From: Cupriavidus agavae
GTDB lineage: Bacteria > Pseudomonadota > Gammaproteobacteria > Burkholderiales > Burkholderiaceae
NCBI RefSeq assembly: GCF_004217045.1
Contig: NZ_SGXM01000001.1
Location: 248,001 to 312,000, forward strand
Direction: 5' to 3'
DNA length: 64,000 nucleotides
Part shown: one piece after another, positions 1-10,270 of the stretch
Numbering within the stretch: position 1 is the stretch's first letter
Layout: every line of letters begins with the position of its first letter
Notes under the pieces: model-generated
What the model saw: the letters and a program-made list of their open reading frames with translations, nothing else
The model's database searches: none
Told to the model about the DNA's origin: nothing
Made by a program: the position numbers and the translations under genes

Positions 1-1
1 C

Positions 2-661
2 GCGTTCGACTTCCCGGGCTTCGTGCCGGCGTACATCCGCCCGCTGTTCTGCCGGGGCAAGGGGCCGTTCCGCTGGGTGGCGCTGTCGGGCGACCCCGAG
101 GATATCTACAAGACCGATGCCAAGATGAAGGAGCTGTTCCCCGAGGACAAGCACCTGCACCGCTGGCTCGACATGGCGCGCGACCGTATCGCGTTCCAGG
201 GGCTGCCGGCGCGCATCTGCTGGGTGGGGCTGGACGAGCGCCACCGCGCCGGGCTGGCGTTCAACGAGATGGTGAAGTCCGGCGAACTGAAGGCGCCGGT
301 CGTGATCGGCCGCGACCACCTGGACTGCGGCTCGGTGGCGTCGCCGAACCGCGAGACCGAGGCGATGCGCGATGGCTCCGATGCCGTGTCCGACTGGCCG
401 CTGCTCAACGCGCTGCTGAACACGGCCGGCGGCGCCACGTGGGTCAGCCTGCACCACGGCGGCGGCGTGGGCATGGGCTTCTCGCAGCATGCCGGCGTGG
501 TGATCGTCTGCGACGGCACCGACGCGGCCGCTAAGCGCATCGAGCGCGTGCTCTGGAATGACCCCGCCACCGGCGTGATGCGCCATGCCGACGCGGGCTA
601 CGAGACCGCCATCGACTGCGCGAAGGAGAAGGGCCTCGACCTGCCGATGGTGAAACGATGA
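2..661 (+). CDS. hutU: Urocanate hydratase, C-terminal part (5' end outside window)
   Basis: This is the last ~219 residues of urocanase, which converts urocanate to 4-imidazolone-5-propionate with NAD+ as an electrophilic cofactor in cytosolic histidine degradation. The reading frame is open from base 2, so the gene starts before the window; the family is ~555 residues. The motif [16 protein letters not shown] carries the conserved active-site cysteine, followed by ALSGDP. The stop overlaps the hutD start by four bases (ATGA), so the two are translationally coupled at the upstream end of a five-gene hut run. Family assignment is secure. Confidence 0.97.
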   Translation, partial: AFDFPGFVPAYIRPLFCRGKGPFRWVALSGDPEDIYKTDAKMKELFPEDKHLHRWLDMARDRIAFQGLPARICWVGLDERHRAGLAFNEMVKSGELKAPVVIGRDHLDCGSVASPNRETEAMRDGSDAVSDWPLLNALLNTAGGATWVSLHHGGGVGMGFSQHAGVVIVCDGTDAAAKRIERVLWNDPATGVMRHADAGYETAIDCAKEKGLDLPMVKR

Positions 662-1236
662 CCCGCAGGTTTGCCCTGGCCGAGATCGCCGCCACGCCGT
701 GGAAGAACGGCGGCGGCACCACGCGCGAAATTGCCGTCTGGCCGCCCGGCGCGGGCATGGACGCCTTCGCGTGGCGCGTGAGCGTGGCCGATATCGCGAC
801 CGATGGCCCGTTCTCGGCGTTTCCGGGCATCGACCGCCAGATCGTGCTGCTGGACGGCGCCGGCGTGCATCTGCAGGCTCACGACGATTCGTTCTGCCAC
901 AAGCTGCTGAAGGTGGGCGAGCCGTTTGCGTTTTCCGGCGACACCGCCGTGCATGCCACGCTGGTCGATGGCGCCACGCGCGACTTCAACGTGATGACGC
1001 GGCGGGGCGTGTGCCGCGCCGAGGTGCGGCCGATGCGCGAGCCATTCGACGCCGGTTCCGACGAGGCCACCGTGCTGCTGCTGGCCGTGCGCGGCGCATG
1101 GCAGGGCGACGGCGCGCGGCTGGCCGAAGGCGAGGGCGTGGTGCTGGAAGCCGGTGTGCCGGCCGTCACGCTGCGCCCCGCCGATCCCGACGCGCTCTGC
1201 CTGCGCGTGACCCTGAACCTGGAGCCCGAACGATGA
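658..1236 (+). CDS. hutD: HutD family protein
   Basis: 192-residue cupin-like protein of the HutD family, encoded inside histidine-utilisation operons. The N-terminal motif [18 protein letters not shown] and the later WRVSVADI and FSAFPGIDR are typical of the family. In Pseudomonas HutD is thought to limit hut operon output, perhaps by binding a pathway intermediate such as formylglutamate; that is family knowledge, not visible here. It overlaps hutU and hutI by four bases each. Confidence 0.93.
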   Translation: MTRRFALAEIAATPWKNGGGTTREIAVWPPGAGMDAFAWRVSVADIATDGPFSAFPGIDRQIVLLDGAGVHLQAHDDSFCHKLLKVGEPFAFSGDTAVHATLVDGATRDFNVMTRRGVCRAEVRPMREPFDAGSDEATVLLLAVRGAWQGDGARLAEGEGVVLEAGVPAVTLRPADPDALCLRVTLNLEPER

Positions 1237-2459
1237 CACCCCACGACGCGCCGTCCGCCGATGGCATCTGGCACCACTGCCACCTGCTGCCCGATGCCGA
1301 TCCCGAACGGGCCATCCGCGACGGCGCCCTGGTGGTCGTGGATGGCCGCATCGCGTGGCTCGGGCCGCTCGCGTCGCTGCCGGAGTCGTTCGCCACGCTG
1401 CCGCGCCATGACGCCGGCGGGCTGTGGATCACGCCAGGACTGGTCGATTGCCATACGCACCTGGTCTACGGCGGCCAGCGCGCCGACGAGTTCGCCATGC
1501 GGCTGGCCGGGGCCAGCTACGAGGAGATCGCCCGCGCCGGCGGCGGCATCGTGTCGACCGTGCGCGCCACGCGCGAGGCCGACGAAGCCACCCTGTTCGC
1601 GCAGGCCGCGCCCCGGCTCGAAGCCTTGCTGGCCGAGGGCGTCACGGCCATCGAGATCAAGTCCGGCTACGGGCTCTCGCTCGATGCCGAGCGCAAGCAG
1701 TTGCGGGTGGCACGGCGACTGGGCGAGACCTGCCGCGTGGCGGTCCACACCACCTTCCTCGGCGCCCACGCGCTCCCGCCCGAGTACGCCGGGCGGGCCG
1801 ACGACTATATCGATCTGGTGTGCGGCACGATGCTGCCGGCGCTGGCCGAGGAGAAACTGGTCGATGCCGTCGATGCGTTCTGCGAAGGCATCGGATTTTC
1901 TCCAGAACAGACCGCCCGCGTGTTCGACGCCGCCGCACGCCATGGCCTGCCGGTCAAGCTGCACGCCGAACAGTTGAGCAACCTCGGCGGCGCGGCACTG
2001 GCGGCGCGGCACGGGGCGCTGTCCGCCGACCACCTCGAACACCTCGACGAGGCCGGCGTGGCGGCGATGGCCGAGGCCGGCACGGTGGCGGTGCTGCTGC
2101 CGGGCGCCTACTATTTCCTGAGGGATACGCACCTGCCGCCGCTTGCGCTGCTGCGCCAGTACGGCGTGCCGGTGGCGATCTCGACCGACCACAATCCGGG
2201 CACGTCGCCCACCACCTCGCTGCTGCTGATGATGAACATGGCCTGTACGCTGTTCCGCATGACCGTGCCCGAAGTGCTGGCCGGCGTGACCACCCATGCG
2301 GCGCGCGCGCTCGGCGCGGCGCAACGCCACGGCACGCTGGCGGTGGGACGCGCCGCCGACTTCGCGTTGTGGCGGGTGCAGTCGCCGGCCGAGCTGGCTT
2401 ACTGGTTCGGCCGCAACCCGTGTGCCGGCGTGGTGCGGCAGGGCAGGGTGATCCGATGA
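1233..2459 (+). CDS. hutI: Imidazolonepropionase
   Basis: 408-residue amidohydrolase that opens the ring of 4-imidazolone-5-propionate to N-formimino-L-glutamate. Metal-binding and active-site motifs are present: [17 protein letters not shown] near residue 72, KLHAEQLSN near 243 and [10 protein letters not shown] near 316. An upstream in-frame extension exists, but the ATG at 1233 is chosen because it overlaps the hutD stop as ATGA, matches the usual family length, and gives the expected N-terminus. Part of the hut operon. Confidence 0.96.
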   Translation: MTPHDAPSADGIWHHCHLLPDADPERAIRDGALVVVDGRIAWLGPLASLPESFATLPRHDAGGLWITPGLVDCHTHLVYGGQRADEFAMRLAGASYEEIARAGGGIVSTVRATREADEATLFAQAAPRLEALLAEGVTAIEIKSGYGLSLDAERKQLRVARRLGETCRVAVHTTFLGAHALPPEYAGRADDYIDLVCGTMLPALAEEKLVDAVDAFCEGIGFSPEQTARVFDAAARHGLPVKLHAEQLSNLGGAALAARHGALSADHLEHLDEAGVAAMAEAGTVAVLLPGAYYFLRDTHLPPLALLRQYGVPVAISTDHNPGTSPTTSLLLMMNMACTLFRMTVPEVLAGVTTHAARALGAAQRHGTLAVGRAADFALWRVQSPAELAYWFGRNPCAGVVRQGRVIR

Positions 2460-3871
2460 GCGCCGGGCAACTGTTCGCGCCCTGGGCGCTGCTGCCCGAA
2501 GGCTGGGCGAAGGACGTGCGGCTGGCGTGGGACGCGCAGGGGGTGTTCACGGCGGTCGAGGCCGGCGTGGCCCCCGATCCTGCCCATGCCGGGATATCGC
2601 ACGCGGCCGGCCCGGTGCTGCCCGGCATGCCGAACCTGCACTCCCACGCGTTCCAGCGCGGGTTTGCCGGGCTGACCGAGTATCGCAGCGTGGCGCCCGG
2701 CGACGATCCGGCCGGTGGCGATTCGTTCTGGAGCTGGCGCACGCTGATGTACCGCTTCGCGCTGCGGCTCTCGCCCGACACGCTCGAAGCCATCGCCACG
2801 CAGCTCTATATCGAGATGCTGCGCGCCGGCTACACCAGCGTCTGCGAGTTCCACTACGTCCATCACGATACCGACGGCACGCCGTACGCGGACCGCGCCG
2901 AGATGTCGCTGCGGCTGCTGCGCGCGGCGCAGGCCGCCGGCATCGGCATGACGCTGCTGCCGGTGCTCTACCAGACCGCCGGCTTCGGCGACAAGCCGGC
3001 GCAGGCCGACCAGCGCCGTTTTCTCAACGACGTGGACGCCATGCACGCGCTGCTGGAGCGGCTGGCCCCGCACTGCGCGGCGTTTGGCGCCCGGCTCGGG
3101 TTGGCGCCGCACTCGCTGCGCGCGGTGCCGCCGCACAGCCTGGCGCACGCCGTGGCGGCGCTGTACGCGGTGGACGCCACCGCGCCGGTGCACATCCATA
3201 TCGCCGAGCAGCAGAAGGAGGTGGACGACTGCCTGGCGTGGTGCGGCGTGCGCCCGGTGCAATGGCTGCTCGACCACCTGCCCGTGGATGCGCGCTGGTG
3301 CCTGGTGCACGCCACCCACATGGACTGGGACGAGCGCCGCCGGCTGGCCCAGAGCGGCGCCGTGGCCGGGATCTGCCCGACCACGGAGGCCAACCTTGGC
3401 GATGGCGTGTTCGAGGCGGCGCCGTACCTGGCGCTCGGCGGGGCGTGGGGCGTGGGCTCGGACAGCCACGCGAGCGTGAGCGCGGCCGAGGAACTGCGCA
3501 CCTTCGAGTATGGGCAGCGGCTGGGCCTGCAGCGCCGCAACGTACTGGCCTCGGAGCGCCATGCGCAGGTGGCGGACCGGCTCTGGCTCGATGCCGTGGC
3601 CGGCGGCGCCCGCGCGGCGGCGCGCGACGTGGCCGGACTGGCCACCGGGCAGCGGGCCGATTTTCTCGTGCTCGACGGCCGGCATCCGACGCTGGCGGGG
3701 CTGGACGGCCCCCGCGCGCTGGCCAGCCACGTGTTCGCCAGCCACGGGCATGAGACACTTGCGGAAGTCCGCACGGCCGGCGTGTGCCGCGTGCAGCATG
3801 GCGCGCATCCGCTGCAGGCCGACGCCGGCCAGCGGTTTGCCGCTGCGCGCGCCCACCTGCTGGCCGATTGA
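2456..3871 (+). CDS. hutF: Formimidoylglutamate deiminase
   Basis: 471-residue amidohydrolase that deiminates N-formimino-L-glutamate to N-formyl-L-glutamate and ammonia. Zinc-binding motifs are in the expected order: [13 protein letters not shown] near residue 62, HIHIAEQ near 245, LVHATHMD, and GSDSHASVS near 334. The ATG at 2456 overlaps the hutI stop. Its presence beside hutG shows the organism uses the five-step route (HutF then HutG) rather than the one-step formiminoglutamase. Confidence 0.95.
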   Translation: MSAGQLFAPWALLPEGWAKDVRLAWDAQGVFTAVEAGVAPDPAHAGISHAAGPVLPGMPNLHSHAFQRGFAGLTEYRSVAPGDDPAGGDSFWSWRTLMYRFALRLSPDTLEAIATQLYIEMLRAGYTSVCEFHYVHHDTDGTPYADRAEMSLRLLRAAQAAGIGMTLLPVLYQTAGFGDKPAQADQRRFLNDVDAMHALLERLAPHCAAFGARLGLAPHSLRAVPPHSLAHAVAALYAVDATAPVHIHIAEQQKEVDDCLAWCGVRPVQWLLDHLPVDARWCLVHATHMDWDERRRLAQSGAVAGICPTTEANLGDGVFEAAPYLALGGAWGVGSDSHASVSAAEELRTFEYGQRLGLQRRNVLASERHAQVADRLWLDAVAGGARAAARDVAGLATGQRADFLVLDGRHPTLAGLDGPRALASHVFASHGHETLAEVRTAGVCRVQHGAHPLQADAGQRFAAARAHLLAD

Positions 3872-3900
3872 CACCCTCCCGAAGCCGCCCCTGAAATACG

Positions 3901-4719
3901 ATGTCCCAGTTCCAGACCGAAATTCCCGCTTTCACCCTGCACCGTGGCACGCGCCCGCTGCTGGTGTCGATGCCGCACGTCGGCACCCATGTTCCGGCCG
4001 GCCTGGCCGCGCGCCTGACGCCCGAGGCCCGCACCGTGCCCGACACCGACTGGCACATGGACCGGCTCTACGATTTCGCACGCGAACTCGGCGCCTCGAT
4101 CCTGATGGCCACGCACTCGCGCTACGTGGTGGACCTGAACCGCCCGCCCGACAACGCCAATCTCTACCCCGGCCAGGACACCACGGGCCTGTGCCCGGTT
4201 GACACGTTCGACAAGACCCCGGTCTACGGCGATGGCACGACTGGCCCGGACGACGCCGAGATTGCGCTGCGCCGCGACGCCGTCTGGCACCCGTACCACA
4301 ACGCGCTGCAGGGAGAACTGCAGCGCCTGCGCGCCGCGCACGGCACGATCGCGCTGTGGGACGCCCATTCGATCCGCTCGGTGCTGCCGCGCTTTTTCGA
4401 AGGCAAGCTGCCCGATTTCAACCTCGGCACCGCCGATGGCAAGAGCTGCGATGCCGGACTGGCCGCGCGCCTGTTCGAGATCGCCGGCGGCGTGCCGGCG
4501 CACACGGCGGCGCTGAACGGCCGCTTCAAGGGCGGCTATATCACGCGCCAGTACGGCAACCCGGCCGACGGCGTCCACGCCATCCAGCTGGAGCAGACGC
4601 AGTCCTCGTACATGGAAGAGGTGCATCCGTTCGCCTACGACGAGGGCAAGGCCGCCAACATCCGCCCGGCAATCCGCCAGATGCTGGAGACGGTGCTGGC
4701 CTTCGTCGAGGCGCGCTGA
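3901..4719 (+). CDS. hutG: N-formylglutamate deformylase
   Basis: 272-residue metal-dependent hydrolase that splits N-formyl-L-glutamate into glutamate and formate, the last step of the pathway. Recognisable family segments include SMPHVGTHVPAGL, DTDWHMDRLYDF, LWDAHSIRS and the terminal QLEQTQSSYMEE. It follows hutF after 29 bases on the same strand, and ends 10 bases from the convergent fimbrial adhesin gene; no clear terminator hairpin is seen in that gap. Confidence 0.95.
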   Translation: MSQFQTEIPAFTLHRGTRPLLVSMPHVGTHVPAGLAARLTPEARTVPDTDWHMDRLYDFARELGASILMATHSRYVVDLNRPPDNANLYPGQDTTGLCPVDTFDKTPVYGDGTTGPDDAEIALRRDAVWHPYHNALQGELQRLRAAHGTIALWDAHSIRSVLPRFFEGKLPDFNLGTADGKSCDAGLAARLFEIAGGVPAHTAALNGRFKGGYITRQYGNPADGVHAIQLEQTQSSYMEEVHPFAYDEGKAANIRPAIRQMLETVLAFVEAR

Positions 4720-4729
4720 GCGCCGGCCG

Positions 4730-5755
4730 CTACTGGTAGCTCATCGTGAAGGTGGCCAGCGCGTTGACCGTGCCGGGCGTGACCTCGCCCGTGGAGATGT
4801 AGCGCACGCGCAGCGGGATGGCGCTGGTGCTGTCCGAGGGACCGACCAGGATCTGGTTCACGGTTCCGGCGAGGGCCGAGTCGGGGCCGAAGCTGATCGA
4901 TTCGCCGGTGGGACGCGTGATGCGCAGTTGCACGCCGCGCGCGGTGGAGCCGCTGGTCAGCGTGAGCTGGTCGGTGCGGTTGCCGGGCGTGGTGGCGTCG
5001 CTCAGCGTGACATAGACCGTGGCGCCCACATCGCAGGTCAGGCCGATCTGGAAGCCGGTCTCGCCGGCCGTGGCGCCGACCGGCGACAGCAGCGACCGGA
5101 CCACGGTGGGCAGCGTCACGGCGATGCTCGGCGTGCTGACGCTGCAGGACCTGGCCGTGACGGTGGTGTTGCCGATGCCGACCTGCGACAACGGAGGCGA
5201 GGTGACGTTGGCCGGCACGTTGTGGCTCACCAGGGTGAACATGTGGGGGACCACCACCGTGCCGGTGGTGGTGGCCTGCCCGGTCTTGATCAGTTGGTAG
5301 GTGAAGGTGTAGCTGCCGGTGAAGGGGGACGCCGAGGTGATGTCGGGCGCGAAGGCGCCCCAGCTGCCGGAGCCGACCCTCGACAGATCCCGGTTGTTGT
5401 AGTCCACGTTCAGCACCCGCACGCCAATGCCCGGCAGCCCGGTCTCCCAGACGTCCGGCACGACCGACGAAACCGGCACGGCGGGATAGTACTGGAGCAG
5501 GAAGCCGTTGTTGGTTGGCCCGGGATTGGCGGGACAGTTGACCGAGGTGGAGGTACTGACTACCTCGCTGAGCGGCGTGCCCGCCGCGACATCGCGTGCC
5601 ACGGAAACGTCGTTGAACCAGATCGTGGCGGGCGAGGTCTGCATCGTGCACTGGAGCGTCGTCTGCCCCTGCACCGCCGGGGCCAGCGCCAGGCAGGCCA
5701 TGGCGAGCGCTGCCGCCCGGATGCGGTGAATCCAATCGAAGCGTGTCATCGTCAT
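4730..5755 (-). CDS. Fimbrial tip adhesin (two-domain minor pilin)
   Basis: 341-residue secreted protein with a signal peptide (IRAAALAMACLALAPAVQG). It is about twice the size of a pilin. The N-terminal half probably forms a receptor-binding domain and the C-terminal half resembles a FimA-like pilin domain, ending in the beta-strand motif ATFTMSYQ used in donor-strand exchange. It is last in the pilin–chaperone–usher–adhesin order, the usual place of a tip adhesin. The ligand cannot be told from sequence. Two start codons (5755 and 5749) are possible, and no good ribosome binding site is visible for either. Confidence 0.8.
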   Translation of the reverse strand: MTMTRFDWIHRIRAAALAMACLALAPAVQGQTTLQCTMQTSPATIWFNDVSVARDVAAGTPLSEVVSTSTSVNCPANPGPTNNGFLLQYYPAVPVSSVVPDVWETGLPGIGVRVLNVDYNNRDLSRVGSGSWGAFAPDITSASPFTGSYTFTYQLIKTGQATTTGTVVVPHMFTLVSHNVPANVTSPPLSQVGIGNTTVTARSCSVSTPSIAVTLPTVVRSLLSPVGATAGETGFQIGLTCDVGATVYVTLSDATTPGNRTDQLTLTSGSTARGVQLRITRPTGESISFGPDSALAGTVNQILVGPSDSTSAIPLRVRYISTGEVTPGTVNALATFTMSYQ

Positions 5756-5769
5756 GTCGTCATGGTCCG

Positions 5770-5824
5770 GGCTTGGCGTTCAGGGATGCCATTCAGGGAT
5801 GGGCGTGCGGGGATGGGCATTCAG
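5770..5824. repeat. Four imperfect 14-bp tandem repeats before the adhesin gene
   Basis: Read on the minus strand, four units follow each other: CTGAATGCCCATCC, CCGCACGCCCATCC, CTGAATGGCATCC (one base short) and CTGAACGCCAAGCC. The first unit includes the usher stop codon, and the array fills most of the 65-base gap to the adhesin start, where a ribosome binding site would be expected. Confidence 0.75.
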
Positions 5825-8391
5825 TTCACGGCACGGCGTGCCGCGCTGCCCGATACGGTGGCGTCGAGCGGTTCGCAGGGCGCCTCCACGAGGACATGGC
5901 GCTTGAGCACGGTGTCATGCGGCGGCAGTGCGTAGGAGATCTGGCACTGGCGCAACCCCGGCGCACCCCAGCGGACCACCAGCCGGCCGCTGTCTTCCAC
6001 ACCCCGCACGAAGATCCGGCCGCCCTGGCCGACGATTCCCACATCCACGCCGGCCTCGTTGGACACGGTGGCGCCGAACGGCAGCGCCGAGCCATCGGGC
6101 GCCCGGCTCACCACGATGGCCGAGCGGCCAGTCAGCGTTTCGAAGCGCACCTTTACCACCGAATTCGCGCGTGGCACCACCTGGGTGCTGGTGGCGCGGA
6201 ACTCCATGTCGGCCGGCATGCCGCGCGGATCGATCTCGATCGTGTTCAACCCGTAGGGCACCAGATAGGGCACCACGGCGTAGCCGAAGCGGTCCACGCG
6301 CACGCCCGGCACGTTGAGGATGTGCGCGCCGCGCGCCGACTTGGCCTCGACCACGGCCACCGTGTCGGCCACGTAGTTTGCCAGGGTCACGCCGCCGCTG
6401 TGCGCCACCAGCGCGCCCTGCAGGCCCACCGAGAACTGCGAGGTGTGCTCGCCGGCGGAGGCCGAGGCGGAGAGCGTGGCGTAGGGGCTGCGGTACTGGA
6501 CGTTGCCGCTCCCGGTAGCGGTGTCGTTGGAGCGGGTGCCGCCGATCCCGTAGCTGAGCGAACTGTCGGCCAGCGCCGTGCCGGTGACCAGCAGTTGCTG
6601 CGAATCGCCGTTGGCGCTGTCCTCGGTGTAGCCGAACGACAGCATCGGGGCGCGCGGGCTGCGGCCCAGCGGCACGGTAAAGCCCGCAAACACCTGCGTG
6701 CTGAGCCGGCCCGTGGTGCCGTCTATCAGGCGCGAGGCGGCCAGGTTGTAGGTGAACGGCAGCCGGAAGAGGCGGGCCACGTTGTTGTAGCCGATCTGGA
6801 ACTGGTTCGCGGTGCCCTCGCGGTCCCAGTAGCTCAGCGAACTGCCCGTGGCATATAGGCTGCCCCAGCCGTCGGGCAGCCGCTGGTTGACCGTGAGCTG
6901 GAACTGGTTGCGCCGGCGCAGCACGACCGGGCCGTTCTCGGCGTTGGCGTAGGAGCGCGCCAGGAACGCGTCGCCCATCTGCCAGAAGCCGCTCGACGCA
7001 TAGCGGTAGGCCGCCACGGTGATGTTGGTGCGGGTGGACGGCACCACGTTGCTGTAGCTGGCGCGATAGCTCTGGCCCGTGTTGTCGGCGGAGCCGGGCA
7101 CGTCGGCATGGGCCTGCGTGATGTCCAGCGCGAAGGCGCCCACGGGCGAGTTCAGCGCCATGCCGACCAGCCCGGCCTGGTAGCTGTTGGCGTAGACCAG
7201 CCCGCCGTAGCCCGTGATCAGGTTCGAGAGGCCGTGCTGGAACGTGGCCTGCATGAGCTTCTCGCTCTGCGTCACGCGCGAGTTGCGGTATTCGCCGGCC
7301 GTGAACGAGTAGCGCGATATGCCGGGCCGCAGCAGTTGCACCACCGACGCATACGGCACCGTGAACGTGTGCGACGAGCCATCGGCCTCGGTCACGGTCA
7401 CCAGCAGCTCGCCGCCGTAGCCGGTGGCGTAGAGATCGTTGATCTCGAACGGGCCCGGCGCCACGGTGGTCTCGCGCAGCCGGTTGCCGTTCTGGGTGAT
7501 CGTGACCCGCGCGTTGCTGCGCGCCACGCCGCGCACCACCGGCGCATAGCCACGGTACGAATCGGGCAGCATGCGGTCGTCGCTGGACAGGTTCAGGCCG
7601 CGGATCGAGTAGCTGTCGAAAATCGCCCCGTCGGTGAAGGCATCGCCCAGCGTCAGCTGGCTGCGCCACGACGGGATGTCGTGCTGCAGGTAGGTGGCGA
7701 TGTTCTGGTAGTCGTAGCCGCCGCGGTCGGCGGGCATCCAGGTCATCGACGAGCGCTGGCGCAGGTGCCACGAGCCGACGTTCACGCCGGCGTCGATGCC
7801 GAGAAAGCTTGTCGTGCCGCCATAGCTGCCCGTGGTGTGGTACGAGTTGAAGGTGTAGCCGGCCGTGGCAGACGGGATGCCGGCATCCCAGAATTCGGGC
7901 GGTACGTAGCCCTGGGGCGTGCGGCGCAGCAGCGCCTGGGGCACGCTCAGGTTCAGGCGCAGGTCGTTGACGTTGAACGACCAGCCGGCGTCGCTGGCCA
8001 CGGCGGCCAGCGGTGTGCAGGTGCCGTCGCCGGTGCCGGCCAGCACAGCGCGACCCTGCGGCGACAGTGCCTCGAGGTCGAGCTTCATGCGGGTGGCCAG
8101 CGAGCGCGTGATGCACGGCGCCACGCCGGCGCTGCCGGCCTCGAAACGCACGGTCTCGCGGCCAGACCACTCGCCATTCACGAAGATGTCGGTGACGTAG
8201 TCACCCGGAACGATGGCGTTGGCGCGCGAGAAGGGCGTCACGTCGATGCGGTTGCCGCCAGAGCGGCGCAGCAGTTCCTCGTGGAACTGGATTTCGGCGT
8301 TGTCCTGGGCCAGGGCCGTGGCGGCCGGCAGCAGGCTGGCAAGGGCCCACCAGAGGCGGGCGCGGCGGGGCCGCGTGTCCAGTGGCGTCAT
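5821..8391 (-). CDS. Fimbrial outer-membrane usher
   Basis: 856-residue FimD/PapC-type usher that forms the outer-membrane pore through which chaperone-bound pilins are assembled. A signal peptide (WWALASLLPAATALAQ) precedes the N-terminal domain (FHEELLRRSGG, then VFVNGEW-like strand), a long beta-barrel with a plug region, and C-terminal domains (motif VPYLVPYGLNTIEIDP near residue 715). The start at 8391 is chosen over an upstream in-frame ATG because it lies 4 bases after the chaperone stop and leads directly into the signal peptide. Length is normal for the family. Confidence 0.93.
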   Translation of the reverse strand: MTPLDTRPRRARLWWALASLLPAATALAQDNAEIQFHEELLRRSGGNRIDVTPFSRANAIVPGDYVTDIFVNGEWSGRETVRFEAGSAGVAPCITRSLATRMKLDLEALSPQGRAVLAGTGDGTCTPLAAVASDAGWSFNVNDLRLNLSVPQALLRRTPQGYVPPEFWDAGIPSATAGYTFNSYHTTGSYGGTTSFLGIDAGVNVGSWHLRQRSSMTWMPADRGGYDYQNIATYLQHDIPSWRSQLTLGDAFTDGAIFDSYSIRGLNLSSDDRMLPDSYRGYAPVVRGVARSNARVTITQNGNRLRETTVAPGPFEINDLYATGYGGELLVTVTEADGSSHTFTVPYASVVQLLRPGISRYSFTAGEYRNSRVTQSEKLMQATFQHGLSNLITGYGGLVYANSYQAGLVGMALNSPVGAFALDITQAHADVPGSADNTGQSYRASYSNVVPSTRTNITVAAYRYASSGFWQMGDAFLARSYANAENGPVVLRRRNQFQLTVNQRLPDGWGSLYATGSSLSYWDREGTANQFQIGYNNVARLFRLPFTYNLAASRLIDGTTGRLSTQVFAGFTVPLGRSPRAPMLSFGYTEDSANGDSQQLLVTGTALADSSLSYGIGGTRSNDTATGSGNVQYRSPYATLSASASAGEHTSQFSVGLQGALVAHSGGVTLANYVADTVAVVEAKSARGAHILNVPGVRVDRFGYAVVPYLVPYGLNTIEIDPRGMPADMEFRATSTQVVPRANSVVKVRFETLTGRSAIVVSRAPDGSALPFGATVSNEAGVDVGIVGQGGRIFVRGVEDSGRLVVRWGAPGLRQCQISYALPPHDTVLKRHVLVEAPCEPLDATVSGSAARRAVN

Positions 8392-8395
8392 GTCG

Positions 8396-9163
8396 TCAGT
8401 GCCCGGTCGTGGCGCGCGTGTCCACGAACCCATCCGTGGCGCCGCCGTAGTCGTTCACGAAACTGAAATCCACGCGGTCGGGCGTGGCGGCAGGCACGCT
8501 GGCGGGCTTGCCGATGTCGAGTTCGAGCGTGCCGCCCGGCGCCACCATGCCGCCGTCGCCGTTGGCGTATGTCCGGCTGCCTACCCTGGGCTTCACGCGC
8601 ACGAACGTGATGTGGTACGGAGTGGGATTGCTGCCTTCCAGCGCATAGCCGCCGTCCTTCCTGACGAAGCGCCAGGCCACCTTGCCGGCCGCCTGCGAGG
8701 CGCCGTCGGCGTCGAGCGGGGCCGGGCGGTAGAACAGCTTGATACGGGTGCGGAACGCGAACTGCAGGGTGTTGGGCGGCCCCTCGCCCGGTGCCGCGGT
8801 GGGTGGCACTTCCAGGACGTTGAGCCAGTACAGGGTCTCCCGCTCGCCCGGCGGCGGCTCGCCGGCCAGGATGATCCGCATCGTCTGCCCGTTGCCGGGA
8901 TCGATCCGGAACAGCGGTGGCGTGAGCAGGAAGGGCACGTTGGCGTCGTCGGGCGGCGCGTCCGGGTTGCCAGCGTCGATCCAGGCCTGCACCAGTGACG
9001 GCGTGGTGCCGTCATTCGTGGCCCGCAGGGCCACCTCGCGCTGCGGCTCCTGGTAGACCACGCGCGTGCCGTTGAGCACCACCGAGGCCAGGGCGGGGCT
9101 GATTCCGGCCAGCAGGCACAACACCGCCGCAATGGCGCGGCAGGCGGGCTGGATGTTCGACAT
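8396..9163 (-). CDS. Periplasmic pilus-assembly chaperone
   Basis: 255-residue PapD/FimC-family chaperone with a signal peptide (AIAAVLCLLAGISPALA). The family signature is clear: the N-terminal strand SVVLNGTRVVYQEPQREV, the FRIDPGNGQTMRI segment and ETLYWLNVLEVPP. It stabilises pilin subunits in the periplasm and delivers them to the usher. The start at 9163 is preceded by GGGGAG at suitable spacing, so a longer upstream start is rejected. It lies between pilin and usher genes. Confidence 0.93.
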   Translation of the reverse strand: MSNIQPACRAIAAVLCLLAGISPALASVVLNGTRVVYQEPQREVALRATNDGTTPSLVQAWIDAGNPDAPPDDANVPFLLTPPLFRIDPGNGQTMRIILAGEPPPGERETLYWLNVLEVPPTAAPGEGPPNTLQFAFRTRIKLFYRPAPLDADGASQAAGKVAWRFVRKDGGYALEGSNPTPYHITFVRVKPRVGSRTYANGDGGMVAPGGTLELDIGKPASVPAATPDRVDFSFVNDYGGATDGFVDTRATTGH

Positions 9164-9238
9164 AGGCACTCCCCAGGCAATGTGGAACAACCGGAGAGCG
9201 GCAGCCGGCTCTCCGTGACGCAACCAGCGTGCGGCCGG

Positions 9239-9790
9239 TCAGGGGTAGACGATCGAGTAGACGACGGAGGTGGAGACGTTGCCTGAGGCTGGCGTGCCGG
9301 TGGCCACGTATTCCGCGTTGTAGTTCAGCGTCGCGGCGCCGGCAGCCAGTGCCACCTGCTGCGAGTTCTGCGAATCGAAACCGGCGCCGAGCATGATCGG
9401 CGACATGTCGGCGTTGAGAATGCCCACCTGGACATTGCTGGCCGGCGAGGCGGTGGCTACGTTGATCAGGCGTCCGGTGGCGGCGTCGATGGTGGCGCCC
9501 GGTTCGAAGTAGACGGCCGCATTGCCCGAATCCGTGGTGCAGCCCGTCAGGCGGATGCTGAAGGGCGTGCGCCCGGCCGTGGTACCGGCCGTGGCCAGCG
9601 CGGAGGTGGATACCGATGGCAGCGTCACCGTGAACGTGCTGGAGCCGCCGCCGTTGCCGCCGATCGTGCAGGTCTGCGACGAGATCTGGCCCGTGAAGGT
9701 AATGGTGCCGTCCGAGGCCGAGGCGGCAAGCGGCAGCGCGGCGGCAACGGCAATCAGGCCGAACAACAGGGTTTGGCGAATGGGTTTCAT
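9239..9790 (-). CDS. Major fimbrial subunit (type 1 pilin family)
   Basis: 183-residue secreted pilin with a signal peptide ending near LPLAASASDG. The mature part opens with DGTITFTGQISSQTCTI, the typical FimA N-terminal extension with the first disulfide cysteine; the second lies in IRLTGCTT. It ends VVYSIVYP, the usual beta-zipper with a penultimate aromatic. It is first in the operon, so it is probably the main shaft subunit, and is the only short pilin gene here. GAGAGAAG lies upstream of the start as a ribosome binding site. Confidence 0.9.
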   Translation of the reverse strand: MKPIRQTLLFGLIAVAAALPLAASASDGTITFTGQISSQTCTIGGNGGGSSTFTVTLPSVSTSALATAGTTAGRTPFSIRLTGCTTDSGNAAVYFEPGATIDAATGRLINVATASPASNVQVGILNADMSPIMLGAGFDSQNSQQVALAAGAATLNYNAEYVATGTPASGNVSTSVVYSIVYP

Positions 9791-9871
9791 TTGGACTTCT
9801 CTCTTCGGTTAGTGGATGAAACCGCCATCAAGAATGACGGGGGCGGGCAGATCGACATGGGCCGGTCGGTA

Positions 9872-9901
9872 TCCATAATGAAGTTCGCGGCTTTGTATCA
9901 A
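9872..9901 (-). promoter_or_regulatory. Candidate sigma-70 promoter for the fimbrial operon
   Basis: On the minus strand TTGATA (9896–9901) is followed after 17–18 bases by TTATGG or TATGGA (9872–9878). Transcription would start near 9866, about 75 bases before the pilin ATG. The match is moderate and unverified. Confidence 0.35.
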
Positions 9902-10246
9902 TCTGTTACGCCTGAAGTCTATGAATTCGAGCAATGCCTGTTTAATAGCTGTTTTACGAATTTGAGAAATTTGAGAGTGTCGCACCGCACCCAGTGGCGG
10001 TAATGTCCGCCTTTTCCGCCATGCGGCGTGTAAGGCGAAATAGCATTTTCTTTAGAAATATTGTGGTGAATGGGGCGACATGCCGCATCGCCCGAATGGG
10101 TGCGGCGTGTGGATATTATGCGGATGGCGTTGCGCCTATTATCTGGATCGGATAAATCGCCGATTATCTAAATGACAAACGGAGAATGATCGTTTGCAGA
10201 ATGGGAGCGCAGGGGGAGGAAGTCGGAGGGAGGGCAAGGCGGGGGT

Positions 10247-10270
10247 GGTGCGGAGCGTGCGCCCCGCACC
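10247..10270 (-). terminator. Possible terminator after aspD
   Basis: Inverted repeat GGTGCGG/CCGCACC around a short loop, 16 bases downstream of the aspD stop. The stem is strong, but no U-rich tract follows on the minus strand, so this may only be a stalling or RNA-end-protecting hairpin. Confidence 0.3.
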
